A stretch of DNA of 34,889 nucleotides from SFDP01 sp051653625 (GCA_051653625.1 JBOFWM010000118.1:1-34889), one strand, 5' to 3'. Positions 1-7,918 are shown, numbered from the stretch's first letter. Notes: generated from the sequence alone by a model not told the origin. A program made the numbers and translations.

Positions 1-167
1 TCATCAAGTGTTTCATCCAATATTTCAAAAAAGGGATTATTTTTTGTCATATATGTTGCGCCAAAAATACGTGATTCATCTAAAGTTTTTTCTTTTTCAT
101 TTAATCTACATCCTATCAAGCATATAAAACAAAGAAACAGAAGGAGTGATAAAATATATCTCTTCAT
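1..167 (-). CDS. Sugar-binding lipoprotein, N-terminal part only (runs off the left edge)
   Basis: An ATG at 165-167 follows an AGAGGA ribosome binding site and opens a frame that stays open to base 1, so 55 residues are visible. Residues 2-4 (KRY) and a Leu/Ile/Phe-rich core form a signal peptide ending in the lipobox LIGC, which makes Cys20 the likely lipid anchor on the outer face of the membrane. After a charged linker the segment FGATYMTKNNPFF matches the first strand and loop of the type 1 periplasmic-binding fold. The binding protein at 2813-3814 has FGYTCMDGTNPFF at the same point. The gene lies just downstream of the permease and its terminator. It could be a second transporter receptor, or a sensor binding protein feeding a two-component system. 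The family call is fairly secure; the role is inference. Confidence 0.72.
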   Translation of the reverse strand, partial: MKRYILSLLLFLCFICLIGCRLNEKEKTLDESRIFGATYMTKNNPFFEILDETLD

Positions 168-218
168 ATTATTTTCCTCTCAAATTATTATATAAATTGA
201 AACTCTCTAAATTATACC

Positions 219-248
219 ATAAAAACCGCCATAAATGACGGTTTTTAT
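219..248 (-). terminator. Intrinsic terminator after the sugar permease gene
   Basis: AAAAACCG (221-228) pairs with CGGTTTTT (239-246), and on the minus strand the stem extends through a G-U pair to a TTTA loop. It begins only a few bases after the permease stop codon and ends in a T-run. It separates the transporter transcript from the second lipoprotein gene. The flanking A and T runs make it near-symmetric, but only minus-strand genes flank it. Confidence 0.75.
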
Positions 249-249
249 A

Positions 250-1221
250 TTAATGTGCTTTTTTTCTACTTCGTATATAATCAACATATACAGCTAATAA
301 AATAACAAATCCTTTTACAATATATTGCCAGTTAGAATCTACGCCCATTAAGTTTAATCCATTATTTAAAACTCCAATAATTAACACACCTACTAGTGTA
401 CCTCCCAAACGTCCTGATCCACCACTCATTGAGGTACCACCAACAACAACTGCTGCAATAGCATCCATTTCTGCACCATCACCTGCTGTTGGCTGACCCG
501 AATATAATCGAGATGCTACGACTACTCCCGCGAGTCCTGCCATCAACCCAGTGTAGGTATATACAATAAATTTAACTTTCTGAACATTTATTCCGGAAAA
601 CCTAGCTGCCTGAGCATTTCCACCAACCGCATATATATGTCGCCCTAGCTTCGTACGATTCATAATTAATACAGCAATAATAAATACAATAAGCATCAAG
701 ATAACTGGTGTTGGTACTGGTCCTATATATCCTGCACCTGGAAATTTAAAAATATCGGTCATACAGCGAATAGGAGCCCCTTTTGTATATACTAGTGCAA
801 TCCCCTTTGTAATATTCATTGATGCTAACGTTACAATAAATGGTGGAATAGCTGTTTTGCTAATAACAAACCCATTTGCCATCCCCACTATTCCTCCTAT
901 TAAAATACCAAGAAGAAAAGCAACACTTTCTGGCAACCCTATATTCATAACTGCACCTGCTGTTACACAGCCTGATAATGCAATTATAGAACCTACAGAT
1001 AAATCAATTCCACCAAGTATAATAACCATTGACATCCCTGTTGCTAAAAATAAATTTGGTGCATTTTGTCGTAATATATTAAATAGATTTTTCTGTGTTA
1101 AAAAAGTTGTTCTAGTAGTTGGAAATATAATTAGAAAAATGCACATAAAAATCAATGCAATAATAATTCCAATATTATCTTTTAAATATCTTGTTGTTCC
1201 TTTTTTTAATTTGGAAATCAT
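250..1221 (-). CDS. Sugar ABC transporter permease, RbsC/BPD_transp_2 family
   Basis: This 323-residue integral membrane protein is the permease of a ribose/galactose/xylose-type importer and should work as a dimer with the ATPase encoded just upstream. It is strongly hydrophobic, with about eight to ten membrane segments. It carries the family hallmark GGIDLSVGS near residue 68 and the Gly-rich stretch AAVVVGGTSMSGG in the C-terminal half. The length is normal for the family. A GGAGGA site sits 6-7 bases before the ATG, and the gap to the ATPase stop is 21 bases, so the two are co-transcribed. The substrate cannot be read from the permease. Neighbouring enzymes for an aldose/ketose suggest a pentose or hexose. 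Confidence 0.92.
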   Translation of the reverse strand: MISKLKKGTTRYLKDNIGIIIALIFMCIFLIIFPTTRTTFLTQKNLFNILRQNAPNLFLATGMSMVIILGGIDLSVGSIIALSGCVTAGAVMNIGLPESVAFLLGILIGGIVGMANGFVISKTAIPPFIVTLASMNITKGIALVYTKGAPIRCMTDIFKFPGAGYIGPVPTPVILMLIVFIIAVLIMNRTKLGRHIYAVGGNAQAARFSGINVQKVKFIVYTYTGLMAGLAGVVVASRLYSGQPTAGDGAEMDAIAAVVVGGTSMSGGSGRLGGTLVGVLIIGVLNNGLNLMGVDSNWQYIVKGFVILLAVYVDYIRSRKKAH

Positions 1222-1242
1222 ATCTATCCTCCATTCATTAAT

Positions 1243-2727
1243 CTATTTTGCTGCTAAAAACATTATTTTTTCTTGTGTAACATCATCATGATCTAAACAT
1301 CCTGTAATACATCCATCGTTCATGACATATATTCGATCACTCATATTAATTATTTCAGGTAATTCTGATGAAATCATTATTATTGACATTCCTTCCTTAA
1401 CCAATTGATTCATAATCGCATAAATTTCTGCCTTTGCACCTACATCAACTCCACGTGTTGGTTCATCAAGAATTAATATTTTAGGATTTGTAGCCAGCCA
1501 TCTGCCAATCATAACTTTTTGTTGATTTCCACCCGATAAGTTTCCAATACTTTGATCTTGGTTAGGCGTCTTTGTTGCCATCATATCAATATATTTTTGA
1601 GTAATTTTTTCTTCTTTTTTTGAATCAACTCTTAAGTTTTTTATAAATGTAGACAATATTTCAATTGTCGTATTAAATCGAATACTTTGCACTGCGTAAA
1701 TTCCTTCTGATTTTCTACTTTCAGGTACTAATGTAATTCCATATTTCATTGCATCAATCGGAGATTTAATATTTACTTGTTTTCCATCAATCCAAATTGT
1801 TCCACTTGCTACTTCACTCAATCCAAATATGGTTTTCATTGTTTCACTTCTACCAGCACCTACTAATCCTGCAAAACCAATTATTTCTCCTTTTCTTAAA
1901 TCAAACGAAACATCTTTTGCCATTTTTCCATCAGAAATATGTTCACATTTAAATACAATCTTACCTTGTTCCTGATAATCACGCGTATAGTAATTTGTTA
2001 ACTCCCTACCTACCATTAAAGCAATTAATTCATCTTTTGTTGCTTCTTTTACGACTTTTGTTCCAACATTTTGGCCATCTCTCATAATCGTTACACGATC
2101 ACATATTTCCTCTAACTCACTCATCTTATGAGAAATATATATAATACCAACACCTTTCTTTGTAAGATTTCGCATTGTATTAAATAAAAAATGTACTTCT
2201 TTATCTGATATAGAAGAGGTTGGTTCATCCATTACTAAAATTTTCGAATTAAAAGATATAGCTTTCACTATTTCAACCATCTGTTGTTGTGCAATTGTTA
2301 ACTCTCCAACTAAAACATCCGCTTTTATATTCATCTCATATGCATCTAATAATTCTTGTGCTTCTGAAATCATTTGTGTTCTATTAATATTAAACTCATT
2401 CCCAATTTCTCTACCTAAAAAAATGTTTTCAGCCACACTCATCTGAGAAACAAGTACAAGTTCTTGATGTACAATTGATATTCCCGCTTTTCGTGAATCC
2501 ATGACGTTCTCTATATTTTTCTTTTCATTGTTAATATAGATTTCACCGCCCTCTGCATTATAAATTCCACCAAGCACTTTAATCAATGTTGATTTTCCAG
2601 CACCATTTTCACCTAATATTGCATGTACTTCGCCTGCTTTTAACTGAAAATCCACCTTTTGTAATGCTTTTACTCCGGGAAATGACTTTTCTATTTTTTT
2701 CATTTCTAACAAATATTTTTCTTCCAA
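1243..2727 (-). CDS. Sugar ABC transporter ATPase with two nucleotide-binding domains (RbsA/MglA type)
   Basis: This 494-residue cytoplasmic ATPase powers the importer formed with the RbsC-type permease and the upstream binding lipoprotein. Domain 1 has Walker A GENGAGKST at residues 39-47, an altered signature (LTIAQQQ) and Walker B ILVMDEPTSS. Domain 2 has the degenerate Walker A GLVGAGRSE usual in this family, then LSGGNQQK and LILDEPTRGVD. The start is taken as TTG at 2725-2727 because AGGTGG lies 9 bases upstream. The first ATG, nine codons in (MKKIEKSF), has no comparable site. A strong hairpin lies between this gene and the binding-protein gene. The family call is firm; the sugar is unknown. 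Confidence 0.93.
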   Translation of the reverse strand: MEEKYLLEMKKIEKSFPGVKALQKVDFQLKAGEVHAILGENGAGKSTLIKVLGGIYNAEGGEIYINNEKKNIENVMDSRKAGISIVHQELVLVSQMSVAENIFLGREIGNEFNINRTQMISEAQELLDAYEMNIKADVLVGELTIAQQQMVEIVKAISFNSKILVMDEPTSSISDKEVHFLFNTMRNLTKKGVGIIYISHKMSELEEICDRVTIMRDGQNVGTKVVKEATKDELIALMVGRELTNYYTRDYQEQGKIVFKCEHISDGKMAKDVSFDLRKGEIIGFAGLVGAGRSETMKTIFGLSEVASGTIWIDGKQVNIKSPIDAMKYGITLVPESRKSEGIYAVQSIRFNTTIEILSTFIKNLRVDSKKEEKITQKYIDMMATKTPNQDQSIGNLSGGNQQKVMIGRWLATNPKILILDEPTRGVDVGAKAEIYAIMNQLVKEGMSIIMISSELPEIINMSDRIYVMNDGCITGCLDHDDVTQEKIMFLAAK

Positions 2728-2752
2728 AATTAGTCACCACCTATCTGATTTT

Positions 2753-2790
2753 AAAAAGGTTTTGCTAACATGTAACAAAACCTTTTTGTT
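2753..2790 (-). terminator. Intercistronic terminator/attenuator between binding protein and ATPase genes
   Basis: A perfect 12-bp stem is formed by AAAAAGGTTTTG (2753-2764) and CAAAACCTTTTT (2776-2787) around an 11-nt loop. On the minus strand it starts about 25 bases after the binding-protein stop and ends in TTTTTAAAA, about 25 bases before the ATPase start. It should let most transcripts stop after the binding protein and a minority read into the ATPase and permease genes. Confidence 0.8.
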
Positions 2791-2812
2791 TTACTATGAT
2801 ATTATTTTGAGT

Positions 2813-3814
2813 TTATTGCCATCCATCAACCCCATATTCATCAACATTATCAGCTGTAATTAAAAAGGTTTCAATTGGAATATATGCCTCAACCTCTTCG
2901 CCAGCTAATGATTTATATACTGTTTCTGCAATTGTCTTTCCAATAGTAATTGGTGATTGTGCTCCCGTACCTTCTAAGACCGTATCTTTTAATAGTGCTT
3001 TTACATCAGGCGATCCATCTACACCGTAAATAAGTGGTGTTACACCAGCTGCATCTGCTGCTGCATAAGCTCCTAAAGCAGTTGGATCATTTCCACCAAA
3101 GATCGCTACTACATCCGGATTTGCTGTCAATAAATCCGTTGTTTTTTCATTCGATAGTTGTTGATTACCTTGTGCATCTTGTTGACCAACAATTTTAAAT
3201 TCAACTCCTGATTCATTAATTGCTTGTAAAAAACCATTTACACGATTTGTTATTGATTGCATTGTCGGAGAATCTAAAACAATAATATCTCCTCCATCTG
3301 GCATTTTTTCTGCTAAATCTATTCCACATACATATCCTGCATTAAAATTATCAGATCCTGCATACGAAACAAGATAACTCATATCTCCAACTTCTGTGTC
3401 AAAGCCGAACATTGGTATTTCTGCATCTTTTAACATATCAAGAGCTGGTATAATCCCGTCTGCATCTACTGGATTAACAAATATGTAATCAATTCCTCTT
3501 GAAATCATATCTTCAATTTGATCTATTTGTGTATTTGAATCATTTCCTGGATCCATTGAAATTAATGTATCACCGTTCGCCTCTACCACTTCTCTAATTG
3601 CATTTTCTAAAGCTACAAAAAAAGGATTAGTACCATCCATGCATGTATACCCAAATACTTTACCTCCCTCTTTTGTTTCTGCCATCTCCTCCTTTACATC
3701 GCTTGATACTTCTGATGATGTATCATTTGTAGTTGCAGTAGTACCTCCACATCCTAATAACATTGTTGCAACCATTGCTACACTTAATAAAGTACTTAAT
3801 AACTTTCTTTTCAT
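2813..3814 (-). CDS. Sugar-binding lipoprotein of the ABC importer (RbsB-like, Peripla_BP_4)
   Basis: This 333-residue extracellular receptor delivers sugar to the permease. The start at 3812-3814 (MKRKLLST) is chosen because GGGAGGA lies 8 bases upstream; a longer upstream frame has no such site and would spoil the signal peptide. The lipobox LLGC puts the lipidated Cys at residue 22, followed by a Thr/Ser/Glu linker. The body has the type 1 binding-protein pattern: FGYTCMDGTNPFF at the first strand, VNPVDADGI, FDTEVGD, and AIFGGNDPTALG with YGVDGSPD near the C terminus. It is the first gene of the transport block, with terminators on both sides, so it can be expressed above its partners. 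It resembles ribose/xylose/galactose receptors, but the ligand is not decidable. Confidence 0.92.
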   Translation of the reverse strand: MKRKLLSTLLSVAMVATMLLGCGGTTATTNDTSSEVSSDVKEEMAETKEGGKVFGYTCMDGTNPFFVALENAIREVVEANGDTLISMDPGNDSNTQIDQIEDMISRGIDYIFVNPVDADGIIPALDMLKDAEIPMFGFDTEVGDMSYLVSYAGSDNFNAGYVCGIDLAEKMPDGGDIIVLDSPTMQSITNRVNGFLQAINESGVEFKIVGQQDAQGNQQLSNEKTTDLLTANPDVVAIFGGNDPTALGAYAAADAAGVTPLIYGVDGSPDVKALLKDTVLEGTGAQSPITIGKTIAETVYKSLAGEEVEAYIPIETFLITADNVDEYGVDGWQ

Positions 3815-3896
3815 TTTTATTTCCTCCCTTTTTTCTTTTATGAATTTATCATACTTTCTTTTTTCTTTTTTTACACGTGTCTTATGTAATGAATTA

Positions 3897-3913
3897 GTGA
3901 TGACATTTGTCAC
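3897..3913. promoter_or_regulatory. Short inverted repeat upstream of the binding-protein gene (operator candidate)
   Basis: TGACATTTGTCA at 3901-3912 has 5-bp arms around TT, inside a wider GTGA...TCAC frame. It lies about 85-115 bases upstream of the binding-protein start and just after the aldolase terminator, where a promoter for the transport genes would be expected. I could not fix a convincing -35/-10 pair here, so this is only a candidate control site. Confidence 0.3.
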
Positions 3914-3923
3914 AAAATCATAT

Positions 3924-3954
3924 AAAAAAAGGAACAGACCCTGCTCCTTTTTTT
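3924..3954 (-). terminator. Intrinsic terminator after the aldolase gene
   Basis: On the minus strand GGAGCAG pairs with CTGTTCC (one G-U pair) around a 3-nt loop, flanked by seven A on one side and seven T on the other. It begins about 14 bases after the aldolase stop codon, so it ends the isomerase-kinase-aldolase transcript before the binding-protein gene. Confidence 0.85.
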
Positions 3955-3967
3955 ACTATAACCTTTT

Positions 3968-4828
3968 CTATGCCTTATTTGTCGATCCAAAAAGTTCTAT
4001 TTTATTTTTAACTGTATTTTTCATTGCTTCTATTTCATATGGAATAATATCTGTAATACAATCCTTTCCATCTTTTATTGCTTTTTTTATGCCTTCCATC
4101 CCCGCAATATTCAAATCGGTAAAAATATTAACCTTTGTAATTCCTTCTTGTATTGCTGTTTTAAATGCTTGATCAGATAAGCCCGAACCACCATGCAAAA
4201 CTAATGGTATGTCAATCTTTTCTTTAATTGCATTTATCCGCTCGTAGTCTAATTTAGGTTGAAATTTGTATGCTCCATGAGCATTGCCAACAGCGACAGC
4301 CAATGCATCAACTCCTGTTTTTTTGACATAATCATACGCTTGATTCACATCAGTATAATATTGAAATAAGTTTTTTGATGAATCTCCACCTTCTATGCTT
4401 CCACCCTCAACACTACCTACATGTCCAAGCTCTCCCTCAACTGTTGCTCCCATCGCATGCGCAATTTTTACCATTTCACTTACTTTTCTAATATTTTCGT
4501 CATAATTATCTAAGGAACAATCATACATAATGGATGTACAACCTAATTGTAATGCTTTAATACACATATCAAAAGTTAATCCATGATCATAGTGAATCAC
4601 TACAGGAATATTAGCACGTCTTCCCATTTCAGATAAAATACAAAAAACTTCTTCCATTGATGCATAGGGCAATAAAATTTCAGCAGTTCCAATAATTACT
4701 GGCGATTTTTTTTCTTCAGCTGCCTCAATAATAGCTCTAGCCATCTCTAAACTTACTGCATTAAACAATCCAATTGCATACTTTTCTCTTTTTGCTTTCA
4801 TCAACACATCATTTAAATTTACAATCAT
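3968..4828 (-). CDS. Class II (zinc) ketose-bisphosphate aldolase family protein
   Basis: This 286-residue cytoplasmic enzyme has the class II aldolase fold that cleaves ketose (bis)phosphates to dihydroxyacetone phosphate and an aldehyde. Zinc ligands are visible: His82 in HYDHG (79-83), His184 in GNAHGAY and His212 in LHGGSG. YDCS (102-105) and EGELG (131-135) are the usual catalytic-loop signatures, and VNIFTDL near 233-239 is the phosphate-binding segment. The length fits the FbaA/GatY/KbaY group. The start overlaps the end of the kinase gene by 20 bases, so translation is probably coupled. With an isomerase and a PfkB kinase upstream, its substrate may be a ketose 1-phosphate or a ketose 1,6-bisphosphate. 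Sequence alone does not separate fructose- from tagatose-type activity. Confidence 0.9.
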   Translation of the reverse strand: MIVNLNDVLMKAKREKYAIGLFNAVSLEMARAIIEAAEEKKSPVIIGTAEILLPYASMEEVFCILSEMGRRANIPVVIHYDHGLTFDMCIKALQLGCTSIMYDCSLDNYDENIRKVSEMVKIAHAMGATVEGELGHVGSVEGGSIEGGDSSKNLFQYYTDVNQAYDYVKKTGVDALAVAVGNAHGAYKFQPKLDYERINAIKEKIDIPLVLHGGSGLSDQAFKTAIQEGITKVNIFTDLNIAGMEGIKKAIKDGKDCITDIIPYEIEAMKNTVKNKIELFGSTNKA

Positions 4829-5939
4829 TTTTTTTCCAGCCCCTCTCTATTTTTTCTTTTAATTCTTCTAGTGTTTTTAATCCTCCAAGAGCATCATATT
4901 CTTCCACACATGAAGCACCTTGTGCAGCAGCAAGCATTACACAATCTGATAAATTATATCCTTTTGTTAAAGCATACAAAAAAGTAGCTATGCTTGTATC
5001 TCCGGCTCCTGTTGCAGAACAAATTCTATTTGGAATATAACTTGTTTGAAATCCTTCTTTCATTTCCCATTCCTCTATATTCAAATGAAATTTTTCTTTC
5101 ATTTCATTCAACTTTAAATAATTTGATGTTTTATAATATATTCCTAATTCTCCACACTTTATTAATAATACATGACATCCCAAACTCATTGTCTTTTCGG
5201 CTAAATATTGAATATCCTCTAACTCAATACTCATCACTAGATCCTTACCATTTGCTTTTTCTAGTAGTTTTTTATATCTTTCCCTATCTAGTATAAAACA
5301 TAATTCTTCAAAACTAGGTACAAAAATATCTACACTCGGTAATAATTTTCTTAAAATCTCTTCCCAGTCTATTTTACTTGCCTCCGATTCTCCATCAATA
5401 GCCGCTAAGTCAAGAGAAGTAATAATTCCTAATTTCTTTACTTTTTGAAATAGTTTTATAATTTCTTTTCCATTCTCTAAATACATTTTTCTCATAATTG
5501 TTGGATATCCAAAATGAAATAAATGAATTCCTCCAAGTATAGTTTCTGATATCTCTTCTTCTGAAAATGTATGATTTGCTCCTGGGTCATGCAAAAAAAT
5601 TCGATCTATACAAGGAATTGCAATTACAATAGAATAAGATGTAGTGCTTTTATTATCTTTAATCAAATAAGTATTTGCATTGTATTTTTCTAAAATATCA
5701 TTGATTATATTTCCAAATTCATCCGTTCCAATTTTTCCAACAAGCTTAACATCAGCACCTAGTTTTAACAAGGCAAGTCCAGTATTGGCAACAACACCTC
5801 CTGTATGTATATCTACAGCATCCATATTAATTAATTTTCCCGGAATTAATATTTTTGATATATCAAGTGTCTTATTTTGGGGAAATATAGGTGTGATATC
5901 AATACAAATATGACCAGCTACAGCTATTTTAGTATCCAT
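4809..5939 (-). CDS. PfkB-family carbohydrate kinase
   Basis: This 376-residue sugar kinase belongs to the ribokinase/PfkB fold. Visible motifs are the N-terminal strand IAVAGHICID (5-14), the substrate-side di-glycine HTGGVVANTG (45-54), PfkB signature 1 around VGKIGTDEFG (67-76), and the anion-hole/catalytic ATGAGDTS with the catalytic Asp at 314. The start at 5937-5939 is preferred because GGAGGAGG lies 6-7 bases upstream; an ATG six codons earlier overlaps that site. The protein is longer than most PfkB kinases (about 310), with extra charged sequence before the GAGD motif. It lies 29 bases after the isomerase gene and overlaps the aldolase gene. It should phosphorylate the ketose made by the isomerase or a phosphate of it; which one is inference. 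Confidence 0.9.
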   Translation of the reverse strand: MDTKIAVAGHICIDITPIFPQNKTLDISKILIPGKLINMDAVDIHTGGVVANTGLALLKLGADVKLVGKIGTDEFGNIINDILEKYNANTYLIKDNKSTTSYSIVIAIPCIDRIFLHDPGANHTFSEEEISETILGGIHLFHFGYPTIMRKMYLENGKEIIKLFQKVKKLGIITSLDLAAIDGESEASKIDWEEILRKLLPSVDIFVPSFEELCFILDRERYKKLLEKANGKDLVMSIELEDIQYLAEKTMSLGCHVLLIKCGELGIYYKTSNYLKLNEMKEKFHLNIEEWEMKEGFQTSYIPNRICSATGAGDTSIATFLYALTKGYNLSDCVMLAAAQGASCVEEYDALGGLKTLEELKEKIERGWKKNDCKFK

Positions 5940-5968
5940 AATTGTTTCCTCCTCCATTCACATTCCAT

Positions 5969-6646
5969 TTACTTTGGATATTCATTACACAAAAATCTGT
6001 ATGGTTCTTCATCCTCAATAATTTCTGGAAATCTTCCAATTGGATTTAGAAATCTATTATCGTTATTATCATCGTTACACATCGATACTTCCCCTAAAAG
6101 TACAGAGCCACCTGACTTTGGTACAGTAAAATCATGATATAAGTATGGATTAATTGTAATGCTTTCCCCTGGTGAAAGTTTTATTTTACTCCCAGCACTA
6201 AGCGTATTTTCCACCCCATCCAATGATACAACCACATCTGTATCTAACTTATTTCCTTCCTTGTCCGAATTAAAGACCGTTATAAAAACATCATTTCCAC
6301 CACGATTTATAATATCTTCCATTTTGTTCCAATGAAAATGCATAGGTGCACTTTGTCCTTCATATAACATTAATAATTTTTCTGCATAGGTTTTTTTATA
6401 TTTGTAATTTAAAGTGTTTCCATTTCTCAATGTTATAAGAGTGAATCCAATTTTTTCAAAATCATTCATACCAAAATCTGTTACATCCCAGCCAAGCATA
6501 TTATCACGAATTTCATCATATTTTTCAGTTGACTTTTCTTTCCATTCCTCTGTTGTCCATCTACAAAAAGGCGGAAGTGTAAATCCATATCTTTTTACTA
6601 AAATCTCCATATCTTTGATTGTTTTATTGATTTTTGATCGTTTCAT
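5969..6646 (-). CDS. D-lyxose/D-mannose ketol-isomerase family protein (cupin)
   Basis: This 225-residue protein belongs to the D-lyxose isomerase family, metal-dependent cupins that interconvert D-lyxose and D-xylulose and often D-mannose and D-fructose. The metal set is visible as His103, His105 and Glu110 in MHFHWNKMED and His171 in YLYHDF. The family stretch GEVSMCNDDNNDNRF follows near residue 184. The length is normal. The ATG follows GGAGAG at a normal distance. It is the first gene after a strong promoter whose start region carries a 23-base palindrome, so it heads the isomerase-kinase-aldolase transcript and is probably controlled by the ROK repressor encoded just upstream. The family assignment is strong; the physiological sugar is not known. 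Confidence 0.9.
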   Translation of the reverse strand: MKRSKINKTIKDMEILVKRYGFTLPPFCRWTTEEWKEKSTEKYDEIRDNMLGWDVTDFGMNDFEKIGFTLITLRNGNTLNYKYKKTYAEKLLMLYEGQSAPMHFHWNKMEDIINRGGNDVFITVFNSDKEGNKLDTDVVVSLDGVENTLSAGSKIKLSPGESITINPYLYHDFTVPKSGGSVLLGEVSMCNDDNNDNRFLNPIGRFPEIIEDEEPYRFLCNEYPK

Positions 6647-6662
6647 ATTCGCTCTCCATTCT

Positions 6663-6685
6663 AATAGTAAATTTGATTTACTATT
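6663..6685. promoter_or_regulatory. Operator candidate for the ROK repressor
   Basis: AATAGTAAA (6663-6671) and TTTACTATT (6677-6685) are perfect inverted arms around TTTGA. The palindrome touches the -10 box of the promoter at 6686-6713 on its downstream side, so a bound protein would cover the transcription start. ROK/XylR repressors bind long AT-rich palindromes of this kind, and the ROK gene is directly upstream. The assignment to that regulator is inference. Confidence 0.75.
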
Positions 6686-6713
6686 ATGATACCATATTAC
6701 ACATTATTGTCAA
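6686..6713 (-). promoter_or_regulatory. Promoter of the isomerase-kinase-aldolase operon
   Basis: On the minus strand TTGACA (6708-6713) is followed after 16 bases by TATCAT (6686-6691), a full match and a five-of-six match to the sigma-70/SigA boxes. It lies between the ROK stop codon and the isomerase start, and the palindrome follows immediately. Confidence 0.78.
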
Positions 6714-6724
6714 TCCTTTCTTTT

Positions 6725-7882
6725 TTATTGCAAAATGGATTCATTTCCTTGAAATATTTCTACAAGCAAATTTGCTGCTGCCCCCATTACTTGTGCATCA
6801 TCTTTAAAAAATGACTTAATGATTTTAATAGGTTCCCCTTCTCTTACACATTTCCTACTGTTTACAATATTTTCTAAATACAAAATATCACTATCTTTTA
6901 AATATATGCAATCATATCCAAGTACAATTAATTCCGGTTGTAGTAAATTAATTGCTGTTACAAGAGTAATCGCTATATCTTCCATCATTTCTTTAAAAAC
7001 TGCATTTATTTTATCATCTGACATTCTACAAAATTCAGAAAACTCTTTTTTTAATCCTGTAATTTGTTGTAATTTATTTTTTATTACATTACTACTAGCA
7101 TATAGTTCTAAACATCCCTTATTTCCGCAAGAACAAATCTCTCCATCACGATTAATAGATATATGTCCTATTTCTGATGCATATCCTTTGGCATTATGAT
7201 ATACTTTTCCATTGCTAATAATTCCAGAACCGACTCCATTTGATACACCTAAAAACAAGAAATCCGATACCTCTTTTCCAATCCCAAATAATTTTTCTGC
7301 TAATGCAGCACTGTTATTATCATCATCTAAATACACCGGATAATCATATTTATCTTTTAAAAATTCTACAATTTTCAAATTGTGTATACCATAGAATCTA
7401 GGTGGATTTAAAACAATTCCTTTTTTTATATTTACCGGTCCTATACTTGCAATTCCAATACCTAAAATCTTTTCATTCGTTTTAATATGGTCAATCATTT
7501 TACAAATTTGATTTAATAATTCTTGTTTTGTAATTTCAGAAAATTGATATTCTAATCTATGTAAAATATGAAGTGATAAATCAGATAATACTACTTCTAA
7601 TTTATCACGAAAAATTAATAATCCAATAATTTTAGGAGCTTTTGTAGAAATTTTTAAAGAGATGGGATTTCTACCACATGTTTCCGTTAATTCTTCTTCG
7701 CACTCAGATACGATATCATGTTCTATAAATTCTGAAATAATATTAGATATTGTCATTTTCGAAAGACCAGTTTTTTTTGCTATTTCAATTCTTGTTTTAC
7801 AACGTTTCGTTGCAATTAATTCAAGTATTAAACCTCTATTTCTCAAACTAGATGTTTTTAAATTTTCTCCTGATTTTTTCAT
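6725..7882 (-). CDS. ROK-family transcriptional repressor (XylR/NagC type)
   Basis: This 385-residue regulator has an N-terminal winged helix-turn-helix (about residues 15-65, RIEIAKKTGLSKMTISNII) followed by a ROK sugar-kinase-like domain. The ROK sugar site and zinc motif are visible: DDDNN at 186-190, SEIGHISI with His240, and CSCGNKGC with Cys250, Cys252 and Cys257. The DxGGT phosphate loop of true ROK kinases is missing near residue 87, which fits a regulator. The ATG at 7880-7882 is preferred over an adjacent in-frame TTG because AGGAG lies 8 bases upstream. It follows truA by 36 bases with no terminator seen, and it sits directly upstream of the isomerase promoter and palindrome, its likely target. 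The inducer is probably the sugar imported here. Confidence 0.92.
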   Translation of the reverse strand: MKKSGENLKTSSLRNRGLILELIATKRCKTRIEIAKKTGLSKMTISNIISEFIEHDIVSECEEELTETCGRNPISLKISTKAPKIIGLLIFRDKLEVVLSDLSLHILHRLEYQFSEITKQELLNQICKMIDHIKTNEKILGIGIASIGPVNIKKGIVLNPPRFYGIHNLKIVEFLKDKYDYPVYLDDDNNSAALAEKLFGIGKEVSDFLFLGVSNGVGSGIISNGKVYHNAKGYASEIGHISINRDGEICSCGNKGCLELYASSNVIKNKLQQITGLKKEFSEFCRMSDDKINAVFKEMMEDIAITLVTAINLLQPELIVLGYDCIYLKDSDILYLENIVNSRKCVREGEPIKIIKSFFKDDAQVMGAAANLLVEIFQGNESILQ

Positions 7883-7918
7883 CAAATGAACTCCTACATT
7901 CTACATTTTGCTATAAAA

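Noticed and set aside
211..216. TATAAT-like hexamer (minus strand) before the left-edge lipoprotein gene
   Set aside because: At 16-18 bases upstream there is no acceptable -35 box, only terminator sequence, so a promoter call is not supported.
857..1291. Plus-strand open frame of 144 codons opposite the permease gene, and many similar plus-strand frames opposite ribosomal genes
   Set aside because: They lie antisense to well-supported genes, lack ribosome sites and have no family motif; they are shadows of the minus-strand genes.
3815..3913. N-terminal extension of the binding lipoprotein by 33 residues
   Set aside because: The extension is highly charged, would precede the signal peptide, and the GGGAGGA site fits the internal ATG at 3814.
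6725..7882. ROK protein as a sugar kinase
   Set aside because: It has an N-terminal helix-turn-helix and lacks the DxGGT phosphate loop of ROK kinases.
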